Source of the DNA: Dolomedes plantarius
Lineage: Eukaryota; Arthropoda; Arachnida; Araneae; Dolomedidae
Length of the DNA: 64,000 bases
Direction of reading: 5' to 3'
NCBI GenBank assembly: GCA_907164885.2
Contig: OU015490.1
Span: forward strand, 208,151,272-208,215,271
Within the stretch, counting starts at the first letter, position 1; every line of letters starts with the position of its first letter. The notes below the pieces were generated by a model. It was given only the letters and a program-made list of their open reading frames with translations. It did not search any database and was not told the DNA's origin. Below are positions 35,824-49,072 of the stretch, one piece after another. The position numbers were made by a program, and so were the translations under genes.

Positions 35824-36510
35824 AGTACCGGCAATGCGTACCAGAGGTGTGCGAGAGTGATATCCAATACCGCCCCATACCATAATATCCGGTGCAGGAC
35901 CAGTGTGGCGGTGCATAATGCAGCTGTTCAGCATCCTCTTTTAACGGTGTCTCCAGATACGAATGCGACCATCGTGGTGTTACAGACAGAAGCGTGACTC
36001 GTCAGTAAAGACAATTTCATTCCATTCTGCCGTCCACATCCTTCGGTCATCGCACCATTGCCGGCGGAGACGTCTCTGGTTCTGCGTCAAGGGTAGACAA
36101 GCAATGGACTTCTTGCGGACAGACCACTCTGCTGTACACGGCGTCGAATGGTACGCGCAGACACTGGATGATGCATTACAGACTGCATGTGCTGTGCTAT
36201 GGTTCGTGATGTGACTGAGCGATCCGTCACTGCCATGCGCACAATTTGCCTGTCATCACGTGAAGTGCCGAGGTGGATGCGATCGAGGTGGTGCGCCGAG
36301 GTGGATGCGATCGAACACGCCGGTCCGTCGTACCCTCCTGCATCCAACGATCACATATCCGCATTACAGTTGTTTGGTTTCGTCCAACACGACTACCGAT
36401 TTCCCTGAAAGATAATCCACACTCTCGGTAGGCCACTATCCTTCCTCTGTCGAACTCGGTTACTTGATCAAAAGAGGATCGCTGTTTTCGACGAGGAATA
36501 ATTGATCGTT
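35824..36510 (-). pseudogene. Tc1-like transposase, N-terminal part of split gene
   Basis: Read on the minus strand from about 36509 the frame gives PRRKQRSSFDQVTEFDRGRI with a first helix-turn-helix (YRECGLSFREIGSRVGRN). It continues through CDRWMQEGTTDRRV and SARTIRRRVQQSGLSARSPL to the first catalytic Asp region (VFTDES, about 36005-36020). The start codon seen as ATG in the relative at 51574 is ATT here. A 28-base tandem duplication (GGTGGATGCGATCG twice, 36270-36311) disrupts the frame. The gene stops abruptly at the piggyBac junction (35823). Confidence 0.82.
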
Positions 36511-36727
36511 TTTTTTTGAAAAAACAAGAAAAACACAATTGCCGAACTTGAAATCTTCGAAATCTCCATGCCTTAAATAGCGCTTTGAAGTGGCGCCAAA
36601 GGCGCGCGTGATGTGCGTCTGCGCTGAAATTCTAATCAGTTGCATATCTCACCTCCGCTAATGCATGTTGTAAATTTCATGTTATTTGCATGTTTCCTTC
36701 AGGGTGTTGCATTTACAGTGGCGAGCA

Positions 36728-36732
<5 letters not shown>

Positions 36733-36782
<50 letters not shown>
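36733..36782. repeat. (AT)n microsatellite at a Tc1 end
   Basis: About 50 bases of alternating AT begin exactly at the TA target duplication of the Tc1 element. Confidence 0.96.
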
Positions 36783-36783
<1 letters not shown>

Positions 36784-36945
36784 CGGGTGCGTCATAAATT
36801 CGTGCAAAGTTAAAAATTCGTAATAAAAGAAGTAATGCTCGGAAAATTTTTCTGTTTGTACCAACAGGATCAAAGAGAAATTGGATTTTTTTTTCCATAA
36901 AAAAAAAAGTTCCCAAAAGTAACCGAAAGAGGGCGCTCACACGTC
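36783..36945. other. Probable transposon end fragment between AT arrays
   Basis: The stretch opens ACGGGTGCGTCATAAATTCG and closes GAGGGCGCTCACACGTC. Such non-coding, GC-richer ends with GGGCGC are common at mariner-like element termini, but no transposase is attached. The call is inference. Confidence 0.35.
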
Positions 36946-37016
36946 AATATATATATATATATATATATATTATATACATACATACATATATATATATACA
37001 TACATACATACATATA
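36946..37016. repeat. AT/TACA compound microsatellite
   Basis: Alternating AT mixed with CATACATACAT steps. The LTR element at 37017 inserted in or beside this array, and a similar array resumes at 42177. Confidence 0.9.
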
Positions 37017-37380
37017 TGAAAGATATAAAATTTAAGTTGGTCCCCTGTAAATTTTCTTTCCTTCCCATGCTTAAGATGGCATTACCAAATTCTGTTTTCA
37101 AGAACCCAGGAATATTTTTCATAGCGTCAGCAATGCCTGGGCAAGCCACGAAACCGTCCGACCACTTTTCTATGCCCAAATAAGGCGATCTTCCTGCACA
37201 ACTGATGCAGCTTGCAAGAAACATCTTTGCTCAGCAAATTCTTCAACCGCAGATACCTCTATATGCAAACCCCGGGAATCACTCGGGTGTTGGCTTTCCA
37301 TTAGATAAGATGTGTGTTTAGCCACTCGGAAATAAATTTCTTTTTCTGATATTTCTGTAATCTGATCTTATTTCATTACA
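37017..37380 (+). repeat. 5' LTR of the LARD-like element
   Basis: It starts TGAAAGATATAAAATTT and ends TTATTTCATTACA. AAATAAATTTC near 37330 is a candidate polyadenylation signal. The minus strand carries an open frame of about 67 codons across most of the LTR (MFLASCISCAGRSP onward). The same frame exists in the 3' LTR. Confidence 0.88.
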
Positions 37381-37675
37381 GAATTTATAGCCGGCAGGAT
37401 GTTCTGCAATGAGGATACCAGTTTTAAATTTTTAATTTCAATATGTAAACGGAGTTTTAATTAATTTTACCAGCACCCGTCGTAAAACTTCATTCGCCCT
37501 TTCGTGCGTCGAAAATAGCAGCGAGCAGAAATGGATTATATCTGTCTTTGGTGGATTTACGCTGTTCAGTGACCTAGTTTTGAAGAAGCAATGCAGAAAG
37601 GGGAAAAACCCAATTTGAATCAAACCGTGGACTTAACAGGTGAAAATAACGAGCCATCTCACGTCCGATTTTCAG

Positions 37676-38038
37676 ATGTACATGTGTTCAAATGAAGTGC
37701 CAATCGAAAATTACAGCGCAGAATATGAGCAGCTTTGTGAACTGTTGACATTAAATCCTATACAAAAAAATTTATTCTTTCGCAAACTGTGTACCGGAAA
37801 TGTGGAACTATTTCTTCAATCCAATCCCCTCTTTAAACACTCCGAAGAATTAAAAACAGAACTGCTTAAAGAATTTAAGACGGAGATAAGTAAACCCGAA
37901 ATACATCAGTAATTGTTAAGACGGAAAAAAGGAAGGGAAGAAACTTACGAAGCGTATTACTACACTATCCAGCAAATAGATTCGAAAGCAGCGATGTCTA
38001 CGTTTTCACCTCAACGGATCATCCTTTTTTCAATATGA
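37676..38038 (+). pseudogene. gag: gag (capsid) relic in the LARD-like element
   Basis: The plus-strand frame gives MYMCSNEVPIENYSAEYEQL, then LLTLNPIQKNLFFRKLC, VELFLQSNPLF and LKEFKTEISKPEIHQ. After one TAA (37910-37912) it continues in frame with LLRRKKGREETYEAYYYTIQQ. The pattern of helices and the QLxxRKQxxxETYxxYxxxIQ type segment is that of Ty3/gypsy capsid proteins. No zinc knuckle follows in the same frame. It shows the element descends from a gypsy-type retrotransposon. Confidence 0.6.
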
Positions 38039-38039
38039 G

Positions 38040-41000
38040 TGCTCAAGTCACTGTTTACGCGGCTCTCCTTTTTTCTATGTGTCACTTATTACAGCATAAA
38101 ATTGTTCCGTTTTCTTCACCTGCCCACAATGCCGCAGTTTGTTTTGAATTACTCCAATTGTGAAATTCTGCTACTAAATTATGTTGTGCAATGTGCTTTT
38201 CGCGATACGATTCGTGTTCATCATTGCCCTTGTTGGGCTGCAACCAGAAGAAAAATGTTTGCTCCTGCGTCAACAACTTGTTCCGGATCAGACTTTTTCC
38301 CACTCCTTCCCCTACGAACGTTTGGATTTGAAGTTATGTAATCATTGGTGGCATATTTCCATAAAATTAAATGTTATGCCGAAGAAAAAAATTATTAAAA
38401 TAAATAAATAAAAAATAAATATTTAAATTGGGACTCTTAAAGGTAAGACGAATTGTCTATAAAATTGCATAACTTTTCCCATATCTGTTTTTATGATTAA
38501 TTTATTATCCTTAAGTAAAAGATATAATGATAAAATTTTATGAAAGTGTGTAAGTTATGTATGTGAAATTATAATTAATGTTTTGAAATATGTTGATACT
38601 AAAATGGGTTAGCCAAATCAATTACAAACGTAAATTTAATCATACTTTTGTTCAGAAATTTAACATTATTTTTATTCTTTTTAAACTAGCCAAGAGCAGA
38701 TCGTTCTTTTAAGTATCTGTTTCTCACACGCAGTTTTAAATCTAGTAAAATACGGAGTAAAGTAGGCCATTCCTACTATAAACATGGGTCGAGAGCCAGC
38801 GTGCGCGTTATTGTATACACATAGTTGAAGGTTATGTTCCACAGCAATAAATATCGTTTAGCCATCCGCCGCTCAGACGAATCGGGTGTTTACGGAATTG
38901 TACTTGTTTTTCAATTTTATAATGTTTTCCTTTTTCCTTTCTCGCCTCAATAATGAGTGATTAATAAATATAATTTGTCAGAGCCTCTGTAAAAATAAGT
39001 CGCGTAAAAATTAAATTTGCTTTCTTTCATTTTGTATGATGTATGTTCTTTCTTCGTTTCTCTTCCATGTTTTAATCAATGTTTTTTGCATTTGAGTCTT
39101 TAAAATATCCACATGAATATTTTCTCATCTTTATAAAATATTTTAGAAATTATAAGAGTTAAGAATTTGTTTTATTATACTGAAGTATTAAAGTATGGTT
39201 TTGAATCTTCGTGAATATATTATGTTGAAGGTTAGTCATGAGAATAAGTACTGTAGGAGATTTTCTGGTGTAAAAGTAGAAATTCAAGGCGTAGTTTGTC
39301 ATATAAACGGAGCGTCCTTCTAATAGCTGCTAGGGTACCATAATAAGCCACGGATGATTTTTCACACCCGTCTGCTAATAAATGTTCGCCTCCTCCAGAA
39401 ATTTCTCAAAATAGAAAGAATAGAGAATAAATAAATAGGAAAAAAAAGTAAAAAGAGAGATATGTTTGAATATATTGAATAAAGTGTGAGGAATATTACA
39501 TATTTTATCAATTAAGAGAAGGATTTATAAGTTTTGAACAAGCATGGGCAGTTTTACATGTTTCTTTCAATTCACATATTGGTTAGAGTTTTAGTTGATT
39601 ATTGAATGATTATGAAAAGTACATGAATAATAATGAGAAGGAAAGGAAGTTGTTTGGAAGATTGTAAAGAAATTTGAAGGGTGATAAATTTTGATTCCAT
39701 ACATTTAAAAACAAATACTTTTCTCTTGTATTTTATGATGAGTTTTTGATTTAAAGGAAAATAATAATAGTGATAATAATAATGGTGATAATAATGTGAA
39801 TGTTAGAGATCCGTTTCCTTTTTGTTTTGTTGGGTGCCTAACACCCCTTTGACTCCACTTATGTGGTTAAACTTTGTGTGTTGTTAAAAAAAAAGAAAGC
39901 TTTTTTGTTTAAACTCTCTTTTTGAGCTACTTCTGTGTGTACTTATTAATGTGGATCTCATAAGCAATTCTATAGTTGTAGTTTTATTTTGAGAAAAATT
40001 TCTGGAACAGATGTGGACTTCTACATTACATTTTAGTATTATAGGTGTTTTTTTTATATTTTTGATATGTTAATAACTGATATTGTAATGAACATTGTTG
40101 ACACATGATGAAGATAACCTAACTTTGATGGATTTAGATACCTACCTAAATTTCGTAGTTAATTATATTTATTTAGAGAACTTTTGATGCTAGTTTGCCT
40201 TCCACAAATTACCATCTGAATTATTTCAAAAGAATATTTATTAAAAGGAATGTTGATGTGCTTAAGTTAAAGAAAAATTTTGTCAATGTTAGGGCTAACA
40301 TGACATGTCACAGGTTACCCCTAATTTTGTCAAGTGTGTTGATGATCTGAGTTATATTATTTGTGTTGACACCGGAGAACCCTTTTGCTAGCACAAGGGG
40401 TAGTTCCTCCCCCAGAGGGATGAGCCTCTTGATGTCTTTGCATCACAGCACCCTCGTGATCACTGACAATCTTTCACGTTAGACATCACAGAGGATAGCC
40501 CATTTCACCTCCAGGTTTGTCACTTATGTCATGATAGGTACCAATGCTTTTAGAATTTGACTATTTTGAAGTGAAACTAGTGACGATGTTAAAGCACACA
40601 ATGTTTTTGAATATTACCTAATATGAAGCTGATGTCCATTTACTTAATTAAGAAGTTATAACAAGTTATTTTGAGTTGTTTAATTTATGATCTTATATAT
40701 TGTTAAAAAACTTGACAGGTATCTAAATTCTATGCTGTAATTGAAGTAACACTTTCAGAATAATATAACAAATCAATTTTATAATTATTAAGGTGAATTT
40801 GTAATTTTATAATATTTAATTTAATGTCATGATGCATTCTTTTTCTCAGTTGAGTTGTTCTTGTTTTGTTTTTATTTTTCTATATTTTTTTTCAAAAAAT
40901 TGTCGGGTTGTGATGGCCACACAACTCGAAACTTTTTTTTTCATTCTGCAAAATTTTATTTTTGGTTTTTGGGGTTTTTCTTTGAGAGCAACTACGGTTG

Positions 41001-41812
41001 AGAAACTGAATCCATCTACCTACATTTGATCACCCACAAAAAATTTTTTGAAGTGGTGGGAGGAATCTGTTTTAACCTCCTTTCCAACTTCAGAGTCAGC
41101 ATTCCTCAGCAAACGTGATGATACACGGTTGTTTGAGAGAGATGTGATTTGTGTATAAGAAATACGGTATGTTAAAAGTATAAAATGCGTATTGCTATTG
41201 AAACGAATTTTGCTGTAATGAAGTTGTTTTATTAATGTAACAGTACTTTGAAGAAAAAGAAGAGATATTGATATGAAATGAATGTAAAAATTTATAATAT
41301 TGTAATTTTGCACGAATAGAGAATTCTAATGAATATAAGAGTACCTAAGGAAGTTAAATAATATAATAGAGTAAATTTTGATTGTGATATAAACAATGTC
41401 AGTGTTAATATAATTTAATGTGAGAACTAATAATACAATATGTGGACAATGTTAAGAGGTAGTTTCCAGGTAGTGTAAATGTTTATATTGTATTTTATTC
41501 ATATCAAAAATATATCAAGATAATGTGTCATGTAATCCTAGAATTTATGTTATCGTCTTATATTTTGAATACAAGTCTTATATTTTGAACTTATACTGTA
41601 ATTATGGTTAAGTGCATACGAAGCAAATAAGATGAAGGATAGTAGGGAAACCGCATGAACCTGCTATCTGGAGGAACCATTGTGGAGTTTGCCAGATATT
41701 TTTGTAATCTTATGTTATATTCTGTATAGTTGTAATATTTTGTAGTTTATTTTTGTATGTTATGTATGAGAGCCTCCACCCGGGTAGACAACGTTTTTAA
41801 AATGGGGGGATA
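38040..41812 (+). other. Non-coding interior of the LARD-like element
   Basis: About 3.8 kb carries no frame longer than about 100 codons and no pol motifs. GC-richer blocks at 38785-38890 and 40370-40550 stand out from the AT-rich remainder. The last 12 bases are the polypurine tract. I found no captured gene. Confidence 0.55.
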
Positions 41813-42556
<744 letters not shown>

Positions 42557-42559
<3 letters not shown>

Positions 42560-43479
42560 GAAAATATTTTAGCAATCTTTATATAAGTCATTATGCTCCC
42601 TTAAATAATAATTTTACATTTTCTGTTCAATATAAAGCAAAAATTTTAAGTTTTCGTGAACAGAGGTTGTAAGTTATGTTTATGTTTAATTTTCATTTTC
42701 TTACCTCCGACAAAAACGCGCAAGATGTATCAGTAATTGATTATCCTTCTGCATCGAAAGTCCCTAGATTTAATGACATTTTAAATTGTATTAAAAAATT
42801 AATGACCCGTACCAATACATCGATGGGGGAGAGCATTTTAAAAGGAAATTAAATTCTTAAGATGTGAATTTATTCTACAGAAATTGTTCATAAACCAATA
42901 TATTCACAGCAGAATTTCTAATGATTCTTTGTTATAAAGTGTTTTGAAGCGCAATAATTGCCTTTGATATTTAATTAGCTTAATGGGATTAGAAAATTTC
43001 CGTAAGTTTCTCCGAATAATCGATGAATAATTGCTTTCCGGTTATTAATTTTAAATTGCCTTTTTCTTCACAATTCGAAATTACTTTCGCAAATTTCTAT
43101 CGAATAATTACGGCGCGAAGATTGAGATGCATCTTTCTATAAATAAACACTTTTATCAGCGTCAAATTGGTTTATGTTGTTGAAATAACTTGCAGAAAAC
43201 TATGAAATGCTGACATAAGCGCCCAATCCTCATTGACTGCTGTTTATGAGACATGTTTTTGTATTCCTTTGATCACGTTTTCCCCAGAATTGTCCAAATA
43301 TCATATTTAAATACAATGAATAACAAGTCATGTTGGAAAAAATTATAATTATTTTCCCGTAATTTATCACAATTCGTGTTTGCTTAGCTAGTTCCAAGAA
43401 CTTGTAGTTGTTGTTGCCTTTCCGATGCAGGATCACTTTTCAAGGCAGACATTCGCACTTAATCAGCAAGAATAATTTC
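42557..43479. other. AT-rich intergenic stretch, nothing recognised
   Basis: No coding or repeat structure is seen. Confidence 0.4.
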
Positions 43480-43735
43480 TTTCAATGGGGGCACAGGATA
43501 GATGAATAAACACCATCTCCTGTTGCCACCTCAATTTCGACCGAACATTCGCAGCGGCGACATCTGGGGAGAATATACCTTCTCCCACCTACTGACATCA
43601 TAGAAGGGCTTTCCGAACTAGGGATTTAACCTGTCAATATCCAGACTAGAAACAGTAGGCGGGTTGAATTCCTCGAGCCGGAATGTCCTCTAGTCAGCTT
43701 TCTCTTTCCTCCCAAGTTCTAGGGATGGCAAGCTG
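43480..43735. repeat. GC-richer SINE-like dispersed repeat
   Basis: This block holds CACCTCAATTTCGACCGAACATTC, GCGGCGACATCTGGGG and CTTCTCCCACCTACTGACATCA. The core resembles the stretches at 6480-6610 and 46720-46810. A head or tail has not been defined. Confidence 0.5.
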
Positions 43736-43762
43736 AAGTTTTACTAGGTGTATTTTTAGGAT

Positions 43763-43768
<6 letters not shown>

Positions 43769-43845
<77 letters not shown>
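43769..43845. repeat. (AT)n microsatellite
   Basis: About 76 bases of alternating AT followed by a short GAGAGAGA run. Confidence 0.96.
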
Positions 43846-43847
<2 letters not shown>

Positions 43848-45430
43848 GAGAGAGAGAATGAGAGATCTAAAGAATCTTTTTAGAGAAAGGGGAGTAGCTA
43901 AAGTAATTTAAAGAGGGCTTCAGAACAGATCTAATTGTGTGGCGTCAAATGTCACTATTTTTCACGTTGCGAAACGCGAAAGAGTCAAAGGGGCCAAACC
44001 CACGAGGAGCTGAAAATAGAACCAGACTTTATTGACAGGAAATCCCCTCCTTAGCCTCATCTTCTGTGCGACGTCATATAGATGTTCTAGAAGATTTCTG
44101 GGGAGTTTGAACAGAGTAAAACAAAGAGTAAGTTAGGCAGACCGGGATTTAGATTCAATAAAAACAGACGTGTGGCGAGGCGCTCCGTGTTATAGAAATG
44201 TCGAGTGCTAGGCTGGGTTCAAGTGGTTAAAGTGGAGGTGTGGTTCCGTGAAATTGAACGAATAAAGGAAGTTAAGTAAATTAATGATGTATTTATTTAG
44301 CTGTGTCTTTAATTACGACCACACTGCAAATTACTTACGGATTATGTGTGAGTGCAATCTCTTCAACTGCAACGAGCGTGAAACACCGCCTGTCAAAAGC
44401 CGAGCTGGAAAAGAATTCTGCAAAGAAACATGTAAGAACTTACATAATATGCATTGGCAATAATCAAGTGTTATGTGGAATTAGAACTTGTAATAAAATA
44501 GATGATCGTATAAGGGCACTTTTTAAAATTGTAAATTGGAGGAAACACATTCTTACACATGATTAATTATAGATGAGATAATTAGAAAAACAAACTCAAT
44601 TTAAATAAATAATATTAGCATTTACTATCTCTTCTTATTATTTAAATTTTTTTATCGTTAGTTACAATTTGCACAGAAACAACATAATAATTATCTACAT
44701 ACATTAAGAAAGTATTTGACCACATAATAAAACCTAGCTACATGTATTAACTATTCTGTCCTCTCGCCTGATAAAATGTATTACAAATTATTATTACTTA
44801 CCACAACCCTTACTATAGACTGATGATTATTACTCATTGTTGTACTAAACTTGGTCCAAAAGCAGAACAGAAATAGCAGCATACAAAAATGGCGACTGGG
44901 GCTGAAGAGTGAACAACCTCGAGCAATCTCACAGTTGCAACTTTTTTTCAACCGTCTTAAAAAACCGTTAAAATTTCCCAGCACCAAAAACGCAGAGGTC
45001 AGAAAATGTTCTAGAACAATTAACACCTTTCAGATATATAATTGGTTAAAAGATGATTGCTGGGTCGTCGTTATGGAGGAACTATGTCCCCTTAATGACT
45101 GAGAGGGTGGCAAGTAATTCTCCCTTCTTGTGGAAAGGACCTTGTGTACTATCCGTACAGTAACAGGTCCCACTTAATTGCATACGGGAGGCACATTCCC
45201 TTCTTCCAGGAAAACAGGTACGAAAAACCACATGAAGGATTTTCAGCACATAGACAATTTAAGATTTACATAATAAAATAAATACACTTATAAATGTGCA
45301 TGGAACCGAATTAATGTTGTTTCGAAATTATGAAATCAGAAAATAGAATTTTTTAGTTTTTATATTTAAAACAGTATAATAATCAAAATAATTACAAAAG
45401 TCGAGTTCCATGTCCCATCGAAGATTTTTT
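43846..45430. other. Possible 5' region of a decayed retroelement
   Basis: The block 43980-44300 is GC-richer, carries two AATAAA-type signals (44157 and 44262) and lies 1.1 kb upstream of a gag-like frame, so it may be a worn LTR and leader. No second LTR was found. Another GC-richer block lies at 45090-45240. The AT-rich part 44570-44800 holds nothing recognisable. Confidence 0.3.
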
Positions 45431-45439
45431 TTTTTTTTT

Positions 45440-46640
45440 GGTATTCGAAATTAATATCCCGGGACTTTCAATCAAAAATAAACATGAAAACACGACGGAA
45501 ATAGCGACGGAAACACCAGAAAGGGACTTAAAAATACGACATCTGAATTTAGACGACAGCTATTTACAACAAACTGTGGCTCATGATGGAGCGAAAACAT
45601 ACCAAAATAAAATTGAAAAAGAAGAGAATGACAAGGAAAAAAAATACCGAAAGTACTCAAACGAATGATGAGTGGAGCAGAAAATCTGAAGAAATAAGAA
45701 AAACGGATGTTCAATTAATAATCCCGACATTCGATAATAGAAGAATTAAAAATATTCTCCCATGGATAAATCTTTTTGATGAAAGTTTGGAATTAGACAA
45801 AAGAGCATTGGCAAGAGTATTGGAATTAGACAAAAACTGGAAAAAAGAAAATTTAATGCACTATGTCAGTGAAGAAATACAAAAATTAATTAACAAAACG
45901 CAAATTTACAGGGAAGATCATGAGGTAATCAAAAAACATTTATCGTCGATATTTTAAAAAAGCAAAGAAATTTTGCATACTGAGTTAAGGGAATTGAAAC
46001 TAAAAGAAAACGGAGACCTCTTCATGTTTTATAAGCAAAAATTAGAATTAGAAATCGCTCAAAAAAGAAGATACGGAATTGGTTGAGATTCTCACTCTCG
46101 ATTCATCACCGCATTTGAGGACACTCCTGTTCCTGCAAGACATCAATAATCCGTTTGAAAGGTTGGAGAAGGCTAAAAAGAATACACCTGCCAGAAGCCA
46201 GTTCAGAGAAAAATGAGAAAAACACGAATATTCCAGTTCACCTGCTAGAAATCAACGAAGTTTTAATGAGTCAGCAAATCAGTGACGATGGAGTGACGCG
46301 GAAGACAGACGGAGGTGGAATTATAGCAATCCACCAAGATTTTATCAACGACAAGATTCTCATGATCGAAGGAATCAATATCTACTATTACCTTAATATA
46401 GAGTTATTTATTTATGCTTACAAAAGATTCTTGGATGGGCATTCATACATTCATCAACCCGGGGATACCAGAATCGTGTATGATTGAAAATGGAGGCAGT
46501 AGAATTCATTTAAAATTCTCATCATCAAATGATCTAGGTAATCATATCAACACAGTATATGCAATAGAAAAACTGTTCGATTTACTGCTGATATCAAATG
46601 TAATATGTTCTTGTTGTTAATGCACTTGTCCGAAGGCATT
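45440..46640 (+). pseudogene. Degraded gag-like region of an unassigned retroelement
   Basis: Three overlapping plus-strand frames carry protein-like sequence. The clearest (45583-45957) has a basic, charged N-terminus followed by IPTFDNRRIKNILPWINLFD and LARVLELDKNWKKENLMHYV, with the hydrophobic-helix rhythm of a retrotransposon capsid. In frame after the TAA comes ELRELKLKENGDLFMFYKQK, matching the next capsid helix. Farther on, an Arg/Asn/Tyr-rich stretch (RWNYSNPPRFYQRQDSHDRR, about 46310-46370, another frame) resembles a nucleic-acid-binding tail. Several stops and shifts are present. The family is unknown and the gag assignment is inference. Confidence 0.4.
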
Positions 46641-46719
46641 CACCCTGTTAACCACTGTAATTTTCTGACCACTTTTTTTATTTATGAGCATCAACAAGAT
46701 TAGTCAATATAGCTACCGG

Positions 46720-46846
46720 GTGCAATCTAAATTTCAACCGAGCACCCCCCCCACCCCCCAGGGGCGACATCTAGTAGGCACGTACCGTTTCACATCCACT
46801 TACCACATCAAAGTACCCATTATACCCCCATATATAAGGGGGTATA
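46720..46846. repeat. Dispersed repeat and short hairpin
   Basis: This holds TTTCAACCGAGCACCCC and CAGGGGCGACATCTAGTAGG, the third copy of the core seen at 6480 and 43530. It is followed by the hairpin TATACCCCC/GGGGGTATA (46821-46829 and 46838-46846). Confidence 0.5.
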
Positions 46847-46894
46847 GATGGATATATATCCCATTTAAACCCATAATATAAGATGGATTAAAAT

Positions 46895-47830
46895 ATCAGT
46901 GAAAAAGAAACTGATCTCAAAATACATCATAGTATTCTAATGATTTTTTAAGACTGGAGAAAACTTAATTGTTTTTCTTAATTGACAGAAAACTTAATTA
47001 TAATATTTTCTCATTAGAGATAAAAGGAATTTCGTATACGAAAATACAGAAGATTCAATTTTCGCCTCATAACAAAAATTACAACATGTGGTTGAAACGA
47101 AACAGTGAATAGACATAATTAGAGTTGTCAATAAACGTGAGAAAAAGAAACATTTACACAAAAAATGACAAATTTAATATATATCATAACAAATTTTATA
47201 TAAGGATACTCAAAAGATCGGGAAAATCGAAACTGATATCGCAAAGTATCATAAAATTTTAATTATGCTTTTATATTAAGAAAAAAGACAAACTAATTTC
47301 TATATCAATATTTCTCTTTGGAGATAAAAAGGAATTACTTATGATAAGAAAATATTAAGAAATTCTATTCTTGACTTATAAAAAAAAGTTGCAGGATGTG
47401 ATTGGAATTAAAAAGTGAGTGCATTAATAAAATTAAAGTTGTTGGATAAATGTGATAAAAAATATTTACACAATGATTAACATGTTTAATATAAACAAAT
47501 TGAATATAAAATGTACCTGAAATAAGTAGAGAAATTAAACTGATCTTAAAATGTATCATGGCCTTCTAATAAAGATTTTTTTTATTAACTCTAAATACCA
47601 TCCAAATTGTATTTAAATATTTTCTCTTTGGAGTTAAACTGAATTTCATTTGATTTAAAAATATTAAGGCATCCTTTTCTTGCCTTATTGCAAAAATTAC
47701 ATGAAGCGATTGTGATAAAAGAAATGTATATAAATAGAATTAGAGGTGTTCAATAGACGTGGGAAAAACAAATATTTATACAATATTTTTTTAATGTGAA
47801 AACAATTCAATTAGGTGCTGTTTTTGTGAA
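46895..47830. repeat. Tandem repeat, about 310-bp unit, 3 copies
   Basis: The landmark AAACTGAT(C/A)T(C/T)(A/G)(A/C)AA begins near 46910, 47230 and 47537. TTCTC(A/T)TT(A/G)GAG(A/T)TAAA lies near 47007, 47311 and 47620. Spacings are 304-320 bases. Units are AT-rich and about as diverged as the 160-bp repeat at 17090. Confidence 0.85.
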
Positions 47831-48932
47831 CATATTTGTTGCAAAATAAACTTTGTGTCATTTTAATTTTTAAATCACAAAGCATAAAGGAGCAAAGCCT
47901 CATAAACGAAAAATATATAATGAAATAAAGTGTTAAATTAATTGATAAGGTATAAAATTGCATCTATCTTTCATGTTCAGCGTAAAAATACAGCTTGCGA
48001 TAAAAATATTAATTACGGAACTACTATCACATTTTTAATCACAGCTTATTTCAAAATATAAAAAGGAAGGAAAACTCATAAAACATATCAGAAAGTGTTC
48101 GAAAGAATATACATTCTATTTAAAAACGTTTTAATAAATTGCTTCACGTTACCTTGAGCTGCAAAAAAAAAAAGAAGCCAGTTAACGAAAACGGCGTAAT
48201 GAGTAAATTAATATTAATTACCATCATGCAATTAATTATTTTAATATTTTACACCACGCAACTGTTTTTAGCACAATTTTCTTGCCGGTGGAAACAGTGA
48301 AACTTTGGATCGATTACTTTGAGTAGTCTAGTTAGTGACAGATTATATTTTGCTGCAAAAAGTATAGACATATTGTGCAATTACCATTTATTCTGTCGAT
48401 GAGGATAATTTTAATAAATAAGTTAATGGAATTAATTTATTGAGATGATTTCAAACGTTCAAAAAAATCAGGAGTGTGGAAAATTTATCCGAGCATAAGA
48501 GCTTACAGAGCAATTATGCAGAAAACACACAAATTTGAAACATAATATTCAAAGAAATGGAAAGGAATGCCGAAATGCTATTTATGAAAACGTTCATTGA
48601 AGTATCACAAATAATTGATATTAATGCTGGTTGAGGCTTATTTGATTTGACTTATAAATTGACAAAAAAAAATTACGTTTTTCGAAATTAGTTGCTTAAC
48701 ATTATATGCGGGATAATATCAAATTGGAATAAACATGGAAATGTGGTGAGGTCTATTTATAAATAAACTTCCTAATTGAAGACAACATTTTCAGAATATA
48801 TTTTCTTTAAATTCCCTCAAGATGTGCAAAATGCATAATTTATAGAATATATGGTTTAATTTTGAATTTGAATTATATTTTTTCAGTCACTTTTGGAAGA
48901 GATTTCTTAATTAAAATGGATTTATATAAAAA
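47831..48932. other. AT-rich intergenic stretch, nothing recognised
   Basis: No coding or repeat structure is seen. Confidence 0.4.
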
Positions 48933-49005
48933 ACTAGCTGAAAACCCGCGCTTCGCTACGGAGTATATTCAAATTAAATACAACGGTCAACGTAAGCAAT
49001 TAATG

Positions 49006-49072
<67 letters not shown>

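Larger units (their letters stand above)
32618..36730 (-). mobile_element. Tc1-like transposon split by a piggyBac insertion
   Basis: The left end CACTGCTGGCCACCCAAATT and the right end (minus strand CACTGCTCGCCACTGTAAAT) match the ends of the plus-strand Tc1 element at 51343-52732. TA flanks both ends (32616-32617 and 36731-36732). Removing the piggyBac (33137-35819) and one TTAA leaves about 1426 bp, close to the 1390 bp of the related copy. The right end abuts an (AT)n array. Confidence 0.9.

Noticed and set aside
38039..38411. Two overlapping plus-strand frames in the LARD interior
   Set aside because: They overlap each other and an opposite-strand frame and have no motif; I treat them as chance.
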